A DNA stretch of 42,761 bases, from NCBI GenBank assembly GCA_000434735.1, contig FR881247.1:538-43298 (forward strand), read 5' to 3'. This document shows, in pieces, positions 9,351 through 17,126 of the stretch (positions within the stretch are counted from its first letter, which is position 1; each line of letters starts with the position of its first letter). This DNA is from Bacteroides sp. CAG:530 (GTDB taxonomy: Bacteria; Bacteroidota; Bacteroidia; Bacteroidales; Bacteroidaceae). The notes under the pieces were generated by a model. The model was not told the origin of the DNA and searched no databases. It was given only the letters and a program-made list of their open reading frames with translations. The position numbers and the translations under genes are program-made.

Positions 9351-10301
9351 TTATTCTTGAGGAGTATCATTCACTACTATATCCTCTTTAATTTCTTCGG
9401 TATTCCAGTTGGTAACTTCGCTTCCTTCTACTACCAATCCTTGCTTGCGAATACGGATTTTGTACTTGTAGCATGTTCCGCTTACAAATGTGCGGTCAAT
9501 GCCTTGGGTAGAAGCTGTATAGTTAGCGTCGTCTCGGATATAACTGATAGAGAAGTCAAGTTTGGTTTTCTCAGCCAAAGGATTAAGCGCAAGCACTACC
9601 TGACAGCCTTCTGTGCCTACTTCTTTTCCTACCGTTACATCAAGCTTATCAGCAGTAACCTCTTCGTTTACCGCTTTCATACCTTCGGGAACAGCGAAGC
9701 TATAGGTGTGCTTGCCGAATATTCCGCTACCAGAGAGAGTAGCCGTATTGATAGTAGTTTCGCTATCGCCTTCTTCTTTCAGCAATGTTATCACCAACAA
9801 GCTATACTGATGTTTGAACGCGTAATCTCCGGTAAAAGAAACCTTACCGTTATTATCCTTATAACTAACAGATCTTTTTGCGACAAGGAAATCTATCGAA
9901 CCGAGGTCTTCAAGCTTACCGCTCTGGGTACTAAGGTCAGGCATAGCTATCGATGTTCTCTTAGCACCTTCTACAAACGGATAATAAGCACAGAACTCAA
10001 GAGCACCCGACTGTGAAGGCCAGTCTTGAGGAGCAGACGACCATGCTCCACCATTATAACTCCATGCGGTAGCCTCATCGCTATCCGGCATAAATAGTCC
10101 GATCTTATCACCATCGGCAAACGAAGTATGTCCATCGCCTAAAGAAGATGTGGTACGTGCCGCCATGCCAGATACCGAAGCTTCAACCTGCAATCGAGCA
10201 TCCAATGTGTTATCACCTTCATTTACCATTTCACTTTTTTGGCATGCCGAAAAAGACATCGCCGCCATCAGACTAAGTCCGAATAAAATTTTGTTTCCCA
10301 T
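9351..10301 (-). CDS. Fimbrillin family (Mfa-like) lipoprotein
   Basis: The 316-residue protein has a lipoprotein signal with Cys20 (MAAMSFSAC). The mature part carries features of Bacteroidales fimbrillin-like proteins: FADGDKIGLFMP near the N-terminus, ALEFCAYYPF after it, an AFKHQYSLLVITL segment, and a C-terminal TCYKYKIRIRKQGLVVEG stretch with a final VTNWNTEE. These proteins form fimbrial shafts or tips, or stay as surface lipoproteins. No anchor, tip or assembly genes are adjacent, so it may be a stand-alone surface protein. It sits 96 bp downstream of the ECF sigma gene on the same strand, and co-regulation with that sigma factor is possible but not shown. Confidence 0.78.
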   Translation of the reverse strand: MGNKILFGLSLMAAMSFSACQKSEMVNEGDNTLDARLQVEASVSGMAARTTSSLGDGHTSFADGDKIGLFMPDSDEATAWSYNGGAWSSAPQDWPSQSGALEFCAYYPFVEGAKRTSIAMPDLSTQSGKLEDLGSIDFLVAKRSVSYKDNNGKVSFTGDYAFKHQYSLLVITLLKEEGDSETTINTATLSGSGIFGKHTYSFAVPEGMKAVNEEVTADKLDVTVGKEVGTEGCQVVLALNPLAEKTKLDFSISYIRDDANYTASTQGIDRTFVSGTCYKYKIRIRKQGLVVEGSEVTNWNTEEIKEDIVVNDTPQE

Positions 10302-10397
10302 AGTTATTAATTTTATTGATGTATATATATAGGACGCAAAACTTCCATTTTATCCAATAAAAAGAACGACTTTTTTCATTTTTACCCCCATTTTTAT

Positions 10398-10991
10398 TCA
10401 TTTCGCGCCGAAATGAATGTAAAATAAGACTAAAGGCAGGTAATCTTTCAAGGCGATTCGCAGAGACTTCAAGGCCTGTCCGATGCGATAATTCACCGTT
10501 TGCGGCGACACATTCAGACGTTCCGCTATTTCGCGGTGCGTAAGCTGCTGGTTGCGCGTCAACTCATAAGCCTCCTTAAACTCGGGTGGCAATTTATTCA
10601 CGGCATCCTTATAAAGGCGGAGCAATTCCTCGGTCAAATAAATATCAGGGTCTTCGAACTCAGTTTCGTACTTCTCCACTATTTCCTGAAGTACTTTACG
10701 TTTCACTTCGATATGCGACAAACGGTTCAGTGCCTTATTCTTTACGATGGTAAACATCAACGTCTTGAAGTTCAGTTCTTCCATCAGGGTACTTCTGTTT
10801 TCCCAGAGCCAAAGCATCGTGTCCTGAACAATTTCTTCCGCTTCTTCTAATTCGCCCACATATTGCGAGCAAAACACACAAAGCCCCCTGTAATAATGCC
10901 GGTAAACGGCATCGAAAGCCACTTCTCCATCCCGCTTTAAAGCAGCAATCACAGCTCTATTGTTCTCGAAATCGATATATCCAGAAGGCAT
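10398..10991 (-). CDS. ECF-type RNA polymerase sigma factor (Bacteroides expansion family)
   Basis: Starting at the ATG at 10991 (MPSGYIDFENN) the protein has 197 residues. A region-2 domain (DAVYRHYYRGLCVFCSQYVG, then AEEIVQDTMLWLWENR) is followed by a region-4 helix-turn-helix (LTHREIAERLNVSPQTVNYRIGQALKSLR, here with ERLNVSPQTVNYR as the recognition part). This matches the sigma-70 family expanded in Bacteroides, which usually pairs with FecR-type anti-sigma factors to control glycan or iron uptake. A longer frame exists from a TTG at 11030, but that codon overlaps the consensus -7 element at 11028-11035, so the ATG is preferred. The FecR gene is divergent, 160 bp away. Targets are not shown; the frameshifted susC operon and the fimbrillin gene are the nearest candidates. 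Confidence 0.88.
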   Translation of the reverse strand: MPSGYIDFENNRAVIAALKRDGEVAFDAVYRHYYRGLCVFCSQYVGELEEAEEIVQDTMLWLWENRSTLMEELNFKTLMFTIVKNKALNRLSHIEVKRKVLQEIVEKYETEFEDPDIYLTEELLRLYKDAVNKLPPEFKEAYELTRNQQLTHREIAERLNVSPQTVNYRIGQALKSLRIALKDYLPLVLFYIHFGAK

Positions 10992-11027
10992 TATTTGCGT
11001 TTTTGTATTTGTAAAATTCGACGAATA

Positions 11028-11061
11028 CAAATGTAATCATAATAACAAGAAAAGGGCCAAA
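11028..11061 (-). promoter_or_regulatory. Promoter of the ECF sigma gene
   Basis: The minus strand carries TTTG (11058-11061) and TACATTTG (11028-11035), 22 bp apart. Both fully match Bacteroides -33 and -7 elements, with slightly long spacing. Transcription would begin near 11022, about 30 nt ahead of the ATG at 10991, and this excludes the upstream TTG start. Confidence 0.6.
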
Positions 11062-11150
11062 TAAAATTTTCTTTTTTTCTTTTTAGTATATTTACCATCT
11101 CAATTGTATTATAATAGAGATAGTACTATTTTTATCGCTAAAAGATTGTC

Positions 11151-12140
11151 ATGAACGAAGATATTATATTGAAATACCTGCAAGGCAAAGCCGACGCACA
11201 AGAGTGTCTGGAAGTAGAAACATGGGCACAAGACAGCCCCGAGCATCAGAAAACCTTGGAGCAACTCTACTACACGCTCTTCATTGCCGATAGAGCCGAT
11301 GCCCGAGACCGCATAGACACGGAGTCTGCCTTGCGTAAACTTAAAGGTGAAATAAAGAAGAAGGAAAAGGAAAGCTCTTACAAACGTTCGTTTACCCGCT
11401 TTTACCGTATGGTGGGAATGGCAGCAGCCTTCATTGCCGGAGCCGTATTTGCCGGAGGAGTGGCTTACGGACTTCTTTCCGACCGTTTTGCGGATTACAC
11501 CGTCAGCACTTCTGCCGGACAGCGTGCACAAGCTACCTTGCCCGATGGCAGTAAGGTATGGCTTAACGCCTCTACTAGTTTAGTATACAAAAACTCTCTA
11601 TGGAGCACAAAGCGTGAGGTTGACTTAAGCGGAGAAGCTTATTTTGAGGTGGCGAAGAATAAATATCTGCCGTTTATCGTAAGCAGTAAGAAGATTAACA
11701 CACGCGTATTGGGTACTAAGTTCAATGTGCGTGCCCGTGCCGAAGAGCATCGCGTAGTAACTACCCTACTCCAAGGTTCTGTCCAGATGGAATCGCCCAT
11801 TGCTCCCGAAGGACGAATACTCAAGCCTGGGCAATCTATGACCATCGACACCCATACCTATCAGGCAGAGTTGGTTGAATACTCAAGTCCCAACGATATA
11901 CTTACATGGATAGACGGACGTCTCCGCTTCAACCGAAACACACTGTCGTCTATCACTTCGCTTATGGAGAAGCTCTACGACGTGAAGTTCGTATACGAAG
12001 ATTCATCACTCCGCAACGAGCAGTTTACGGGTGATTTTTCTACCGACTCTACTCCCGATGCCATCTTAGAGGTATTGTCGCTTACTAACCACTTCGGCTT
12101 CTACCGCAAGGGAGACGTAATTCATCTTACTAAGCAATAA
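11151..12140 (+). CDS. FecR-family anti-sigma factor with DUF4974 C-terminal domain
   Basis: The 329-residue inner membrane protein has a cytoplasmic N-terminal helical part (MNEDIILKYLQGKADAQE), one membrane span at about residues 88-110 (MVGMAAAFIAGAVFAGGVAYG), then a periplasmic FecR domain (TLPDGSKVWLNASTSLVY, later GEAYFEVAKNKYLPFIV and TRVLGTKFNVRA). A DUF4974 domain follows (LRFNRNTLSSITSLMEKLYDVKF is its start, quoted in part as NRNTLSSITSLMEKLY). It should hold a sigma factor inactive and release it on a signal from an outer membrane transporter. It is divergent from the ECF sigma gene rather than cotranscribed, which is less usual. The susC in this window lacks the STN domain that normally contacts FecR, so its transducer must be elsewhere or the coupling differs. 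Confidence 0.9.
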   Translation: MNEDIILKYLQGKADAQECLEVETWAQDSPEHQKTLEQLYYTLFIADRADARDRIDTESALRKLKGEIKKKEKESSYKRSFTRFYRMVGMAAAFIAGAVFAGGVAYGLLSDRFADYTVSTSAGQRAQATLPDGSKVWLNASTSLVYKNSLWSTKREVDLSGEAYFEVAKNKYLPFIVSSKKINTRVLGTKFNVRARAEEHRVVTTLLQGSVQMESPIAPEGRILKPGQSMTIDTHTYQAELVEYSSPNDILTWIDGRLRFNRNTLSSITSLMEKLYDVKFVYEDSSLRNEQFTGDFSTDSTPDAILEVLSLTNHFGFYRKGDVIHLTKQ

Positions 12141-12162
12141 AACATCATAGGCATAAAACAGA

Positions 12163-12208
12163 AACAGCGATATGCAAATCACATTGTTAAGATTTGCATA
12201 TCGCTGTT
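12163..12208. terminator. Bidirectional terminator hairpin, inverted copy of the one at 15320-15365
   Basis: A perfect 18-bp stem (12163-12180 with 12191-12208) and a 10-nt loop lie between the convergent fecR and ATPase genes. T-rich sequence flanks it on both strands, so it can serve both genes. The core AGCGATATGCAAATC and the loop recur inverted at 15323-15362 with three differences over 40 bp. Confidence 0.75.
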
Positions 12209-12224
12209 ATTGCTTATTCCATAA

Positions 12225-13538
12225 TTACATCATTTTACACAAGTCTTCTGCTCTGTCAGCCAAGAACAACGGTATATTCAACAAAGTATCATCACGTTTT
12301 AGATTGAGCATGGAAAACCTTACACGCAAATTTGGCGAGTACTTCTTATTATATTCTACAAGACTTCTTCCAGTAATACTTATTCCAGATTTCACTTCTA
12401 TCGGAATTACATCCATACCGTATTGCACGATAAACTCTACCTCCGCTTTATTTCCTGAAGCCCAATAGCGTGAACATTTTATACCATTTGCAAGCAGACT
12501 CTGAAGTATATAATTCTCGGCAAGTGCACCCTTGTATTCCTTGAAAATCGGAGAATTGCTGAGGTAAGTTTCTGGAGTTAATTCAGAAAGGACCCTCAAC
12601 AAACCAATATCAAGACAATATATCTTGAAGATGCTCAAATCCTCATATGATTTAAGTGGTATCTGTGGAGTCTGGCAAAGACTTATCTTATGTATTAATC
12701 CTGCGTTTTGTAACCAAATGAGTGCATCCTCATATTCTCTTGCTCTCGCTCCAGGACGTACAAGTTGGTAAACGAACTTTCTGTTCTCTTTAGCCAGTTG
12801 CGATGGCAATGAGTTCCATACATGTGATATTCTGTTGGCTAGTAATGGTGAGGCATGCTTTACAAAGTCAAGAGCATAGTCTTGAAGAATATTCTGCAAT
12901 GTATTCTCAACGCCTTTAATATTCTTTTCAACCATTTTCATTGCCGCTTCCGGCATTCCGCCTGATATGCGATAAGCTGTAAATGCCTGAGATAGCCTGT
13001 CAAAAAACACTTGAGGCAATGGTTCAAGACTATTTATTGATTTGTAATAACGGTAAAGACCAGAATCTTTTTGCTCCAGGAATTCAGAGAATGTAACAGG
13101 ATACATATTTATGTGATCAACCTTCCCTACAGGAAAAGAAAAGCCTTCATGCCCAAATGCTAAGCCCAAGAGTGAACCTGCGCACGCCACAGCGTATTCT
13201 GGAGCTTTTTCACAAAAATACTTCATAGCACCGATAGCTTCAGGACAGTCTTGTATTTCATCAAGAACAATAAGCGTCTTTTGCGGTAATATAGGTTCTT
13301 CTGTTAGGAATGATAATTGCTCTATAATTTGAAGAGGATTCTTTGTCGTACGAAATATGTCGCTCACACCTTTTTCCTCGTCAAGACTGAAATAAGCACA
13401 GTTATCAAACTGTTCTTTCCCGAATCTCTTCAACACCGAAGTCTTGCCTACTTGTCTTGCACCAAGCATCATCAATGGCTTCCTATCTTCTTTGTTTTTC
13501 CAAGCTTCAAGCTCTTTTGTAATGGCTCTGTTAAACAT
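12225..13538 (-). CDS. AAA ATPase with DUF4143 C-terminal domain
   Basis: The 437-residue protein has Walker A GARQVGKTS at 26-34 and Walker B TLIVLDEIQD at 88-97, followed by a sensor-like AGSLLGLAFG segment. The C-terminal third fits DUF4143: GALAENYILQSLL at about 337-349, then GNKAEVEFIV (362-371) and IPIEVKSG (378-385). These last two have the spacing of a PD-(D/E)xK nuclease fold. Such ATPases are common accessory genes in gut Bacteroidetes and archaea, and their role is unknown. It has its own well-matched promoter at 13601-13632, and its upstream neighbour is a helical protein of unknown function. The hairpins on both sides of this pair suggest a mobile or exchanged unit. The family is sure; the function is not. 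Confidence 0.88.
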   Translation of the reverse strand: MFNRAITKELEAWKNKEDRKPLMMLGARQVGKTSVLKRFGKEQFDNCAYFSLDEEKGVSDIFRTTKNPLQIIEQLSFLTEEPILPQKTLIVLDEIQDCPEAIGAMKYFCEKAPEYAVACAGSLLGLAFGHEGFSFPVGKVDHINMYPVTFSEFLEQKDSGLYRYYKSINSLEPLPQVFFDRLSQAFTAYRISGGMPEAAMKMVEKNIKGVENTLQNILQDYALDFVKHASPLLANRISHVWNSLPSQLAKENRKFVYQLVRPGARAREYEDALIWLQNAGLIHKISLCQTPQIPLKSYEDLSIFKIYCLDIGLLRVLSELTPETYLSNSPIFKEYKGALAENYILQSLLANGIKCSRYWASGNKAEVEFIVQYGMDVIPIEVKSGISITGRSLVEYNKKYSPNLRVRFSMLNLKRDDTLLNIPLFLADRAEDLCKMM

Positions 13539-13600
13539 GCTTCCTCTTGTTTATGTATCTAAATCGTGAAATTCCACACATTTTAGACACTTGTTCTGTG

Positions 13601-13632
13601 CAAACATACACATTTTCCGCACATAGCACAAA
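13601..13632 (-). promoter_or_regulatory. Promoter of the DUF4143-type ATPase gene
   Basis: TTTG (13629-13632) and TATGTTTG (13601-13608) on the minus strand are separated by exactly 20 bp. This is the best-matched Bacteroides promoter in the window. Transcription would start near 13595, giving a leader of about 57 nt. Confidence 0.7.
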
Positions 13633-13753
13633 AATCCAACTATTTTTCTTTATTCCAAACTAAAAAATTACGACTTAACATTCTGTCAGCAAAGAGGCTT
13701 GTTTCTTCCATTTTTTAATATTTCATTAAGAATAATTCCACGTTTTCAAATAA

Positions 13754-15169
13754 TTACTTACATTCAATTTTAGACAATTCATTTATCAAAGCCGGTCTTC
13801 GAGGTCGTCTTGCTTTCTGCTGCTCAATTATTTCATAAGCCTCTTTACTACCTCCATATCCGATAAGTGTTTCAAGCATGGAAGCCCCATATCGATAAGA
13901 ATTTCGATCGGATGCACTATCAAAATAGCTCACCACGCACTCTGTGTACAACTTTATAAACTCTTCTTTATAAAGCTCAAAAACCTGCTTTGGCGCATCC
14001 TCCAAAAGACATTTTTGGGGATGTTCTCTAAGGTACTCTATATATCTATCCCACATGTGTTCTTGAGTATAGATATACAGAAGCAAAGACTCTTTTCCAC
14101 CTGCATCAGTAATCAATGATTCTACCCACTCTTTCCAGTCTGTTTGTGCAATCTTGCTTTTCATTAACGAATACATCGCTTCCATCGTGATATCCATACC
14201 GTCCGATTTACCAAACCGAATTATATTCCTAAGGAAAAGATCACGAGCCAAACGAATTATATTAGATGTATCGTCTCTTTGCAAATACACCTTCATCTCC
14301 CATTCTTTCCATTCACAAACAAGTCCACCTAACTCAGCGTCATCATTAACACCCTGTACTGCTATACGCAGTACTTCGTCAAGATTATTCTCATCCCATG
14401 CCATCTGAAGAAGTCTTCTACGGAACTCATCATTCTCAATATGTGAATACATAAAACTACGTTGTTCTTCAATTGTACCACAGCGAGACATCATCTTCAG
14501 TTTATATGATTGAGCTTGATCATAAGCATGCTTCTGACTCCAATCATCCTCTTTAGGCTTTTTGATTTCATCTAATGCAGAAATGACTTCTCTTTGCTGC
14601 TCTGGAGTTTCGGCCAAAGTAATAGCAAAGTCAATCCAATTCCACCACCAATCCCAACCTGCCAAGTTTTTATTTCTAAACCGAGTCAATGCCAGCTTAT
14701 ACAGATTTAACTTTATCTTCTCAGGTAGTTCATGTTCAATTAACGATGTCCATAATTCAAAACAGCTGTAAACTATTCCACTAAGTTCTCCTGCACTGTC
14801 ATCTCCACTAATAAGAATATCTTCTGCTTCATTGGCAACACCAGTCAATATGGCAATTGCAGTATTCCATTGCTGACGATTTATGGCATTTTCTGCTTCT
14901 TCAAGTATACGGCTCACACTCATATTGAACTCAAAGCTATCTCGGTAACTAATATAACCTTGACCACTATATTCTTCTATCAAATCTTCAATAATAGAAG
15001 AATATCTTTCAGGAGTAGGAACCGATTCCATACCATATCCCAATGCAAGAAAACGATTGCAAACATGCACGTTATTCTCACATTCTTCCCTAATAAACTC
15101 TTCAAGTTGGTTCTTATCAAGCAACTCCAATAGTTCATCAACTTTTGATTTTATACTCTTTGTTTCCAT
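13754..15169 (-). CDS. Hypothetical alpha-helical repeat protein
   Basis: The 471-residue protein is not firmly recognised. It is rich in acidic and aromatic residues and appears all-helical, with no signal peptide or membrane span. A tryptophan cluster (AGWDWWWNWIDFA, about residues 193-205) and repeated helix-pair spacing (for example EHMWDRYIEYLREHPQ) suggest an alpha-solenoid. The C-terminal ETLIGYGGSKEAYEIIEQQ and RPRRPALINEL resemble the helical tails of SWIM zinc-finger proteins, but no CxC...CxH zinc motif is present here. That resemblance is by eye only. It stands 215 bp upstream of the DUF4143-type ATPase on the same strand, within the hairpin-bounded segment, and its sequence looks more AT-rich than its neighbours. 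Confidence 0.7.
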   Translation of the reverse strand: METKSIKSKVDELLELLDKNQLEEFIREECENNVHVCNRFLALGYGMESVPTPERYSSIIEDLIEEYSGQGYISYRDSFEFNMSVSRILEEAENAINRQQWNTAIAILTGVANEAEDILISGDDSAGELSGIVYSCFELWTSLIEHELPEKIKLNLYKLALTRFRNKNLAGWDWWWNWIDFAITLAETPEQQREVISALDEIKKPKEDDWSQKHAYDQAQSYKLKMMSRCGTIEEQRSFMYSHIENDEFRRRLLQMAWDENNLDEVLRIAVQGVNDDAELGGLVCEWKEWEMKVYLQRDDTSNIIRLARDLFLRNIIRFGKSDGMDITMEAMYSLMKSKIAQTDWKEWVESLITDAGGKESLLLYIYTQEHMWDRYIEYLREHPQKCLLEDAPKQVFELYKEEFIKLYTECVVSYFDSASDRNSYRYGASMLETLIGYGGSKEAYEIIEQQKARRPRRPALINELSKIECK

Positions 15170-15319
15170 ATATCAACATCCTTCTACTAACAATTTCAGC
15201 AAAGTAAAACATTGCTTTTATATAACTTATTGCAATATTGCATAATTTCCCAACATCTACAAACAGAGATATTAAAAACAGTAATTTAATTGGCAATTTT
15301 ATTTGGCTATAAAATACAA

Positions 15320-15365
15320 AAAAGCGATATGCAAATCTTGATAATGTGATTTACATATCGCTTTT
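15320..15365 (-). terminator. Terminator hairpin, inverted copy of the one at 12163-12208
   Basis: An 18-bp stem with one mismatch (15320-15337 with 15348-15365) follows the DUF2795 gene by 44 bp. On the minus strand it ends in a run of T (TTTTTTGTATTTTA), so it should end that transcript. Its 40-bp core (15323-15362), loop included, equals the reverse complement of 12166-12205 except at three bases. Confidence 0.75.
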
Positions 15366-15408
15366 ATGTTATGCTTTAAGCCGAACAGGTCAGCTAGCGA
15401 GCAATCTT

Positions 15409-15630
15409 TTAATATTCTTCCTCGTTGAAGAAAAAGTCTTCTTTACTAGGATAGTCTGGCCATATATCTTCAATGCTTTCGTATATTTCGCCTTCGTCTT
15501 CCATTTCTTGCAAATTCTCTATTACTTCCATCGGAGCACCCGAGCGCATTGCATAATCAATCAACTCGTCTTTTGTTGCCGGCCATGGAGCATCTTCCAA
15601 TTTTGAGGCCAATTCCAATGTCCAATACAT
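15409..15630 (-). CDS. Small DUF2795 domain protein
   Basis: The 73-residue acidic protein begins MYWTLELASKLEDAPWPATKDELIDYAMRSG, of which LEDAPWPATKDELIDYA and GAPMEVIENLQEM show the DUF2795 pattern. This small helical family is found widely, and its function is unknown. The tail is very acidic and aromatic (EDFFFNEEEY). It has its own promoter (15675-15682) and terminator (15320-15365), so it is a single-gene transcript lying just past the adenosyltransferase gene. The length is normal for stand-alone members in Bacteroides. Confidence 0.8.
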   Translation of the reverse strand: MYWTLELASKLEDAPWPATKDELIDYAMRSGAPMEVIENLQEMEDEGEIYESIEDIWPDYPSKEDFFFNEEEY

Positions 15631-15674
15631 ATCTTCTAAGTTTTAAAATGTTTTACATGTTTGTTTATGTGCCA

Positions 15675-15701
15675 CAAAAGTATAACTTTTTATGTCATTA
15701 G
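15675..15701 (-). promoter_or_regulatory. Promoter of the DUF2795 gene
   Basis: The minus strand has TACTTTTG at 15675-15682 (full match to TAnnTTTG). A GTTG lies about 19-20 bp upstream at 15702-15705, a three-of-four match to the -33 element, inside the end of the adenosyltransferase gene. Confidence 0.5.
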
Positions 15702-16264
15702 CAACTCTTATCCCAAAAAAATTCATTGGAGTCTGTTAAAATGTTTAAGTTACGCGATAAAACGAATAAATAGTCTGATAACCGGTTAATAAAGCGTTTC
15801 ACTTCGGGGGATATGACGATGTTTTCTTGCTCTTCAAGTACAAGTATGCGTCGCTCGGCACGACGGCATATCGTACGGCATACGTGGCACACAGAGGCGG
15901 GATACGAACCGCCTGGAAGTACAAACCGGTGGACTTGCGGCAGGATAGAATCTATTTCATCGATGGCTTGTTCCAATCGTTCTACAGCATCATGATGAAT
16001 GTATCCGCCTTCGTGAATAGCGGTAACGCTCTGGTCGGTAGCTAAGTATGCGCCTACAGAGAACAATTTGTTCTGTACATATCGCAACATTTCTATCTGC
16101 CTACTGTCATCTATCAGCGAAACGAGCATCCCTATATTTGCATTCAGTTCGTCTATCGTGCCATAAGCTTCAAGACGGATATGTGTTTTAGCTACGCGAA
16201 CTCCACCCACCAACGATGTAGTCCCGTCGTCTCCGGTACGAGTATAAACCACGCTCTTTTTCAT
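15698..16264 (-). CDS. Cob(I)yrinic acid a,c-diamide adenosyltransferase, PduO type
   Basis: The enzyme transfers the adenosyl group of ATP to reduced cobalamin, making coenzyme B12. Counting from the ATG at 16264 it has 188 residues. It opens with the PduO-type ATP-binding segment YTRTGDDGTTSLVGG. Later come RFVLPGGSYPAS, CRTICRRAERR and the C-terminal INRLSDYLFVLSRNLN, all family hallmarks. The frame extends 11 codons further to 16297, overlapping the methyltransferase gene, but family members start at MKKSVVYTRTGD, so the shorter start is preferred. It follows the methyltransferase closely and may share its transcript. Gut Bacteroides depend on B12 for methylmalonyl-CoA mutase, consistent with this role. 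Confidence 0.9.
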   Translation of the reverse strand: MKKSVVYTRTGDDGTTSLVGGVRVAKTHIRLEAYGTIDELNANIGMLVSLIDDSRQIEMLRYVQNKLFSVGAYLATDQSVTAIHEGGYIHHDAVERLEQAIDEIDSILPQVHRFVLPGGSYPASVCHVCRTICRRAERRILVLEEQENIVISPEVKRFINRLSDYLFVLSRNLNILTDSNEFFWDKSC

Positions 16265-16280
16265 AGTAGTAATATTTATA

Positions 16281-16964
16281 TCAAAGGAAATTAACAATGC
16301 GATGTTCTTTTATGCGCTTCTTATCAAAAAACACCAGTCCCACATCGTATAGATCGAAGGTGACTCCCGTCCGCGGGTCGGTTATCAACTGTTTCCACCA
16401 TCGCCGCTTTTGCGCAGTAGCGTATGGCTTGCCTATCACCAAACATGTGTTTGATGATACATAAGGCATTATCATCTCCACGTATTCCGCATAGTGTGGG
16501 GTATGAGCTATATGAATAAGTGTCGGCAACTGATTTTTGTTCTCTTCGAACCAATGAGAAAAGGCTGTCATTCCACCGCCTCTATAGTCTATTTTAGGCG
16601 ATATATTCGATAACAGAGCGGTAGTTTCGGGTAGAATCGCTTCGTCGAAAGTAGTCAGTCGTGTTTTTTTCCCACTTACCAAATAGCACGCCTCTATTCC
16701 GCTGCCAGTACCTAATTCCAGCATAGCCCCGGGCTGAAGATAATTGGCCAACCTAAGAAGGAACTTATCTGTCTTCTCTCTGTAGCGCAAACGGCTCTTG
16801 CTGTTAGAGCGAAGACTATGCAGATGTTTATAACTATAATAAGGAGCCTGCTCATACACTACAAACGTAATGAGATAAAAGTCGGAGGACGAATGCACCC
16901 CGTAACCTTTACGATGCCGAAAACGTCGGCACCAATTCCATCCGCGTATAAACATGCTAGTCAT
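16281..16964 (-). CDS. Class I SAM-dependent methyltransferase
   Basis: The protein has a SAM-binding motif I, MLELGTGSGIEA, at about residue 82 counted from the ATG at 16964, followed by the alternating strands and helices of a Rossmann-type methyltransferase. The substrate is not evident. The frame is open up to 17117, but that extension would run through the ferritin terminator and encodes an unrelated hydrophobic stretch. The family form MTSMFIRGWNWCRRFRHRKG, with a purine-rich AAAGAAAG just ahead, fits a start at 16964 (or Met at 16955). With the preferred start the product has 227 residues. The adenosyltransferase gene follows directly. Confidence 0.75.
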   Translation of the reverse strand: MTSMFIRGWNWCRRFRHRKGYGVHSSSDFYLITFVVYEQAPYYSYKHLHSLRSNSKSRLRYREKTDKFLLRLANYLQPGAMLELGTGSGIEACYLVSGKKTRLTTFDEAILPETTALLSNISPKIDYRGGGMTAFSHWFEENKNQLPTLIHIAHTPHYAEYVEMIMPYVSSNTCLVIGKPYATAQKRRWWKQLITDPRTGVTFDLYDVGLVFFDKKRIKEHRIVNFL

Positions 16965-17026
16965 AAATCTTTCTTTCTGCTTGAATCGTCTGAATGCAAA
17001 TTTAATCAAAAATGCCAAAACGCCAA

Positions 17027-17078
17027 CAAAAAAAATATTGCCACCTCTGCACTTACCTAAAAGTACAGAAGCGGCAAT
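17027..17078 (-). terminator. Rho-independent terminator after ferritin
   Basis: A 16-bp stem with G-U pairs (17063-17078 with 17037-17052) and a 10-nt loop lies 48 bp past the ferritin stop. On the minus strand it is followed by a run of T (17028-17036). Confidence 0.85.
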
Positions 17079-17126
17079 ACCATTTATTCCTTGTAGTGCA
17101 TCACTGCCAAAAGGCAAGCGGCGACA

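Noticed and set aside
10396..10418. 10-bp hairpin at the end of the ECF sigma gene (ATTCATTTCG...CGAAATGAAT) as a terminator.
   Set aside because: It overlaps the stop codon and is followed on the minus strand by A-rich, not T-rich, sequence.
10992..11030. Longer ECF sigma frame starting at a TTG (13 extra residues).
   Set aside because: The TTG overlaps a full-match -7 element (TACATTTG), so it would lie upstream of the transcript; the ATG at 10991 fits family starts.
16965..17117. N-terminal extension of the methyltransferase to 17117.
   Set aside because: It would cross the ferritin terminator stem and U tract, and the extra residues are unlike the family, which begins at MTSMFIRGWNW.
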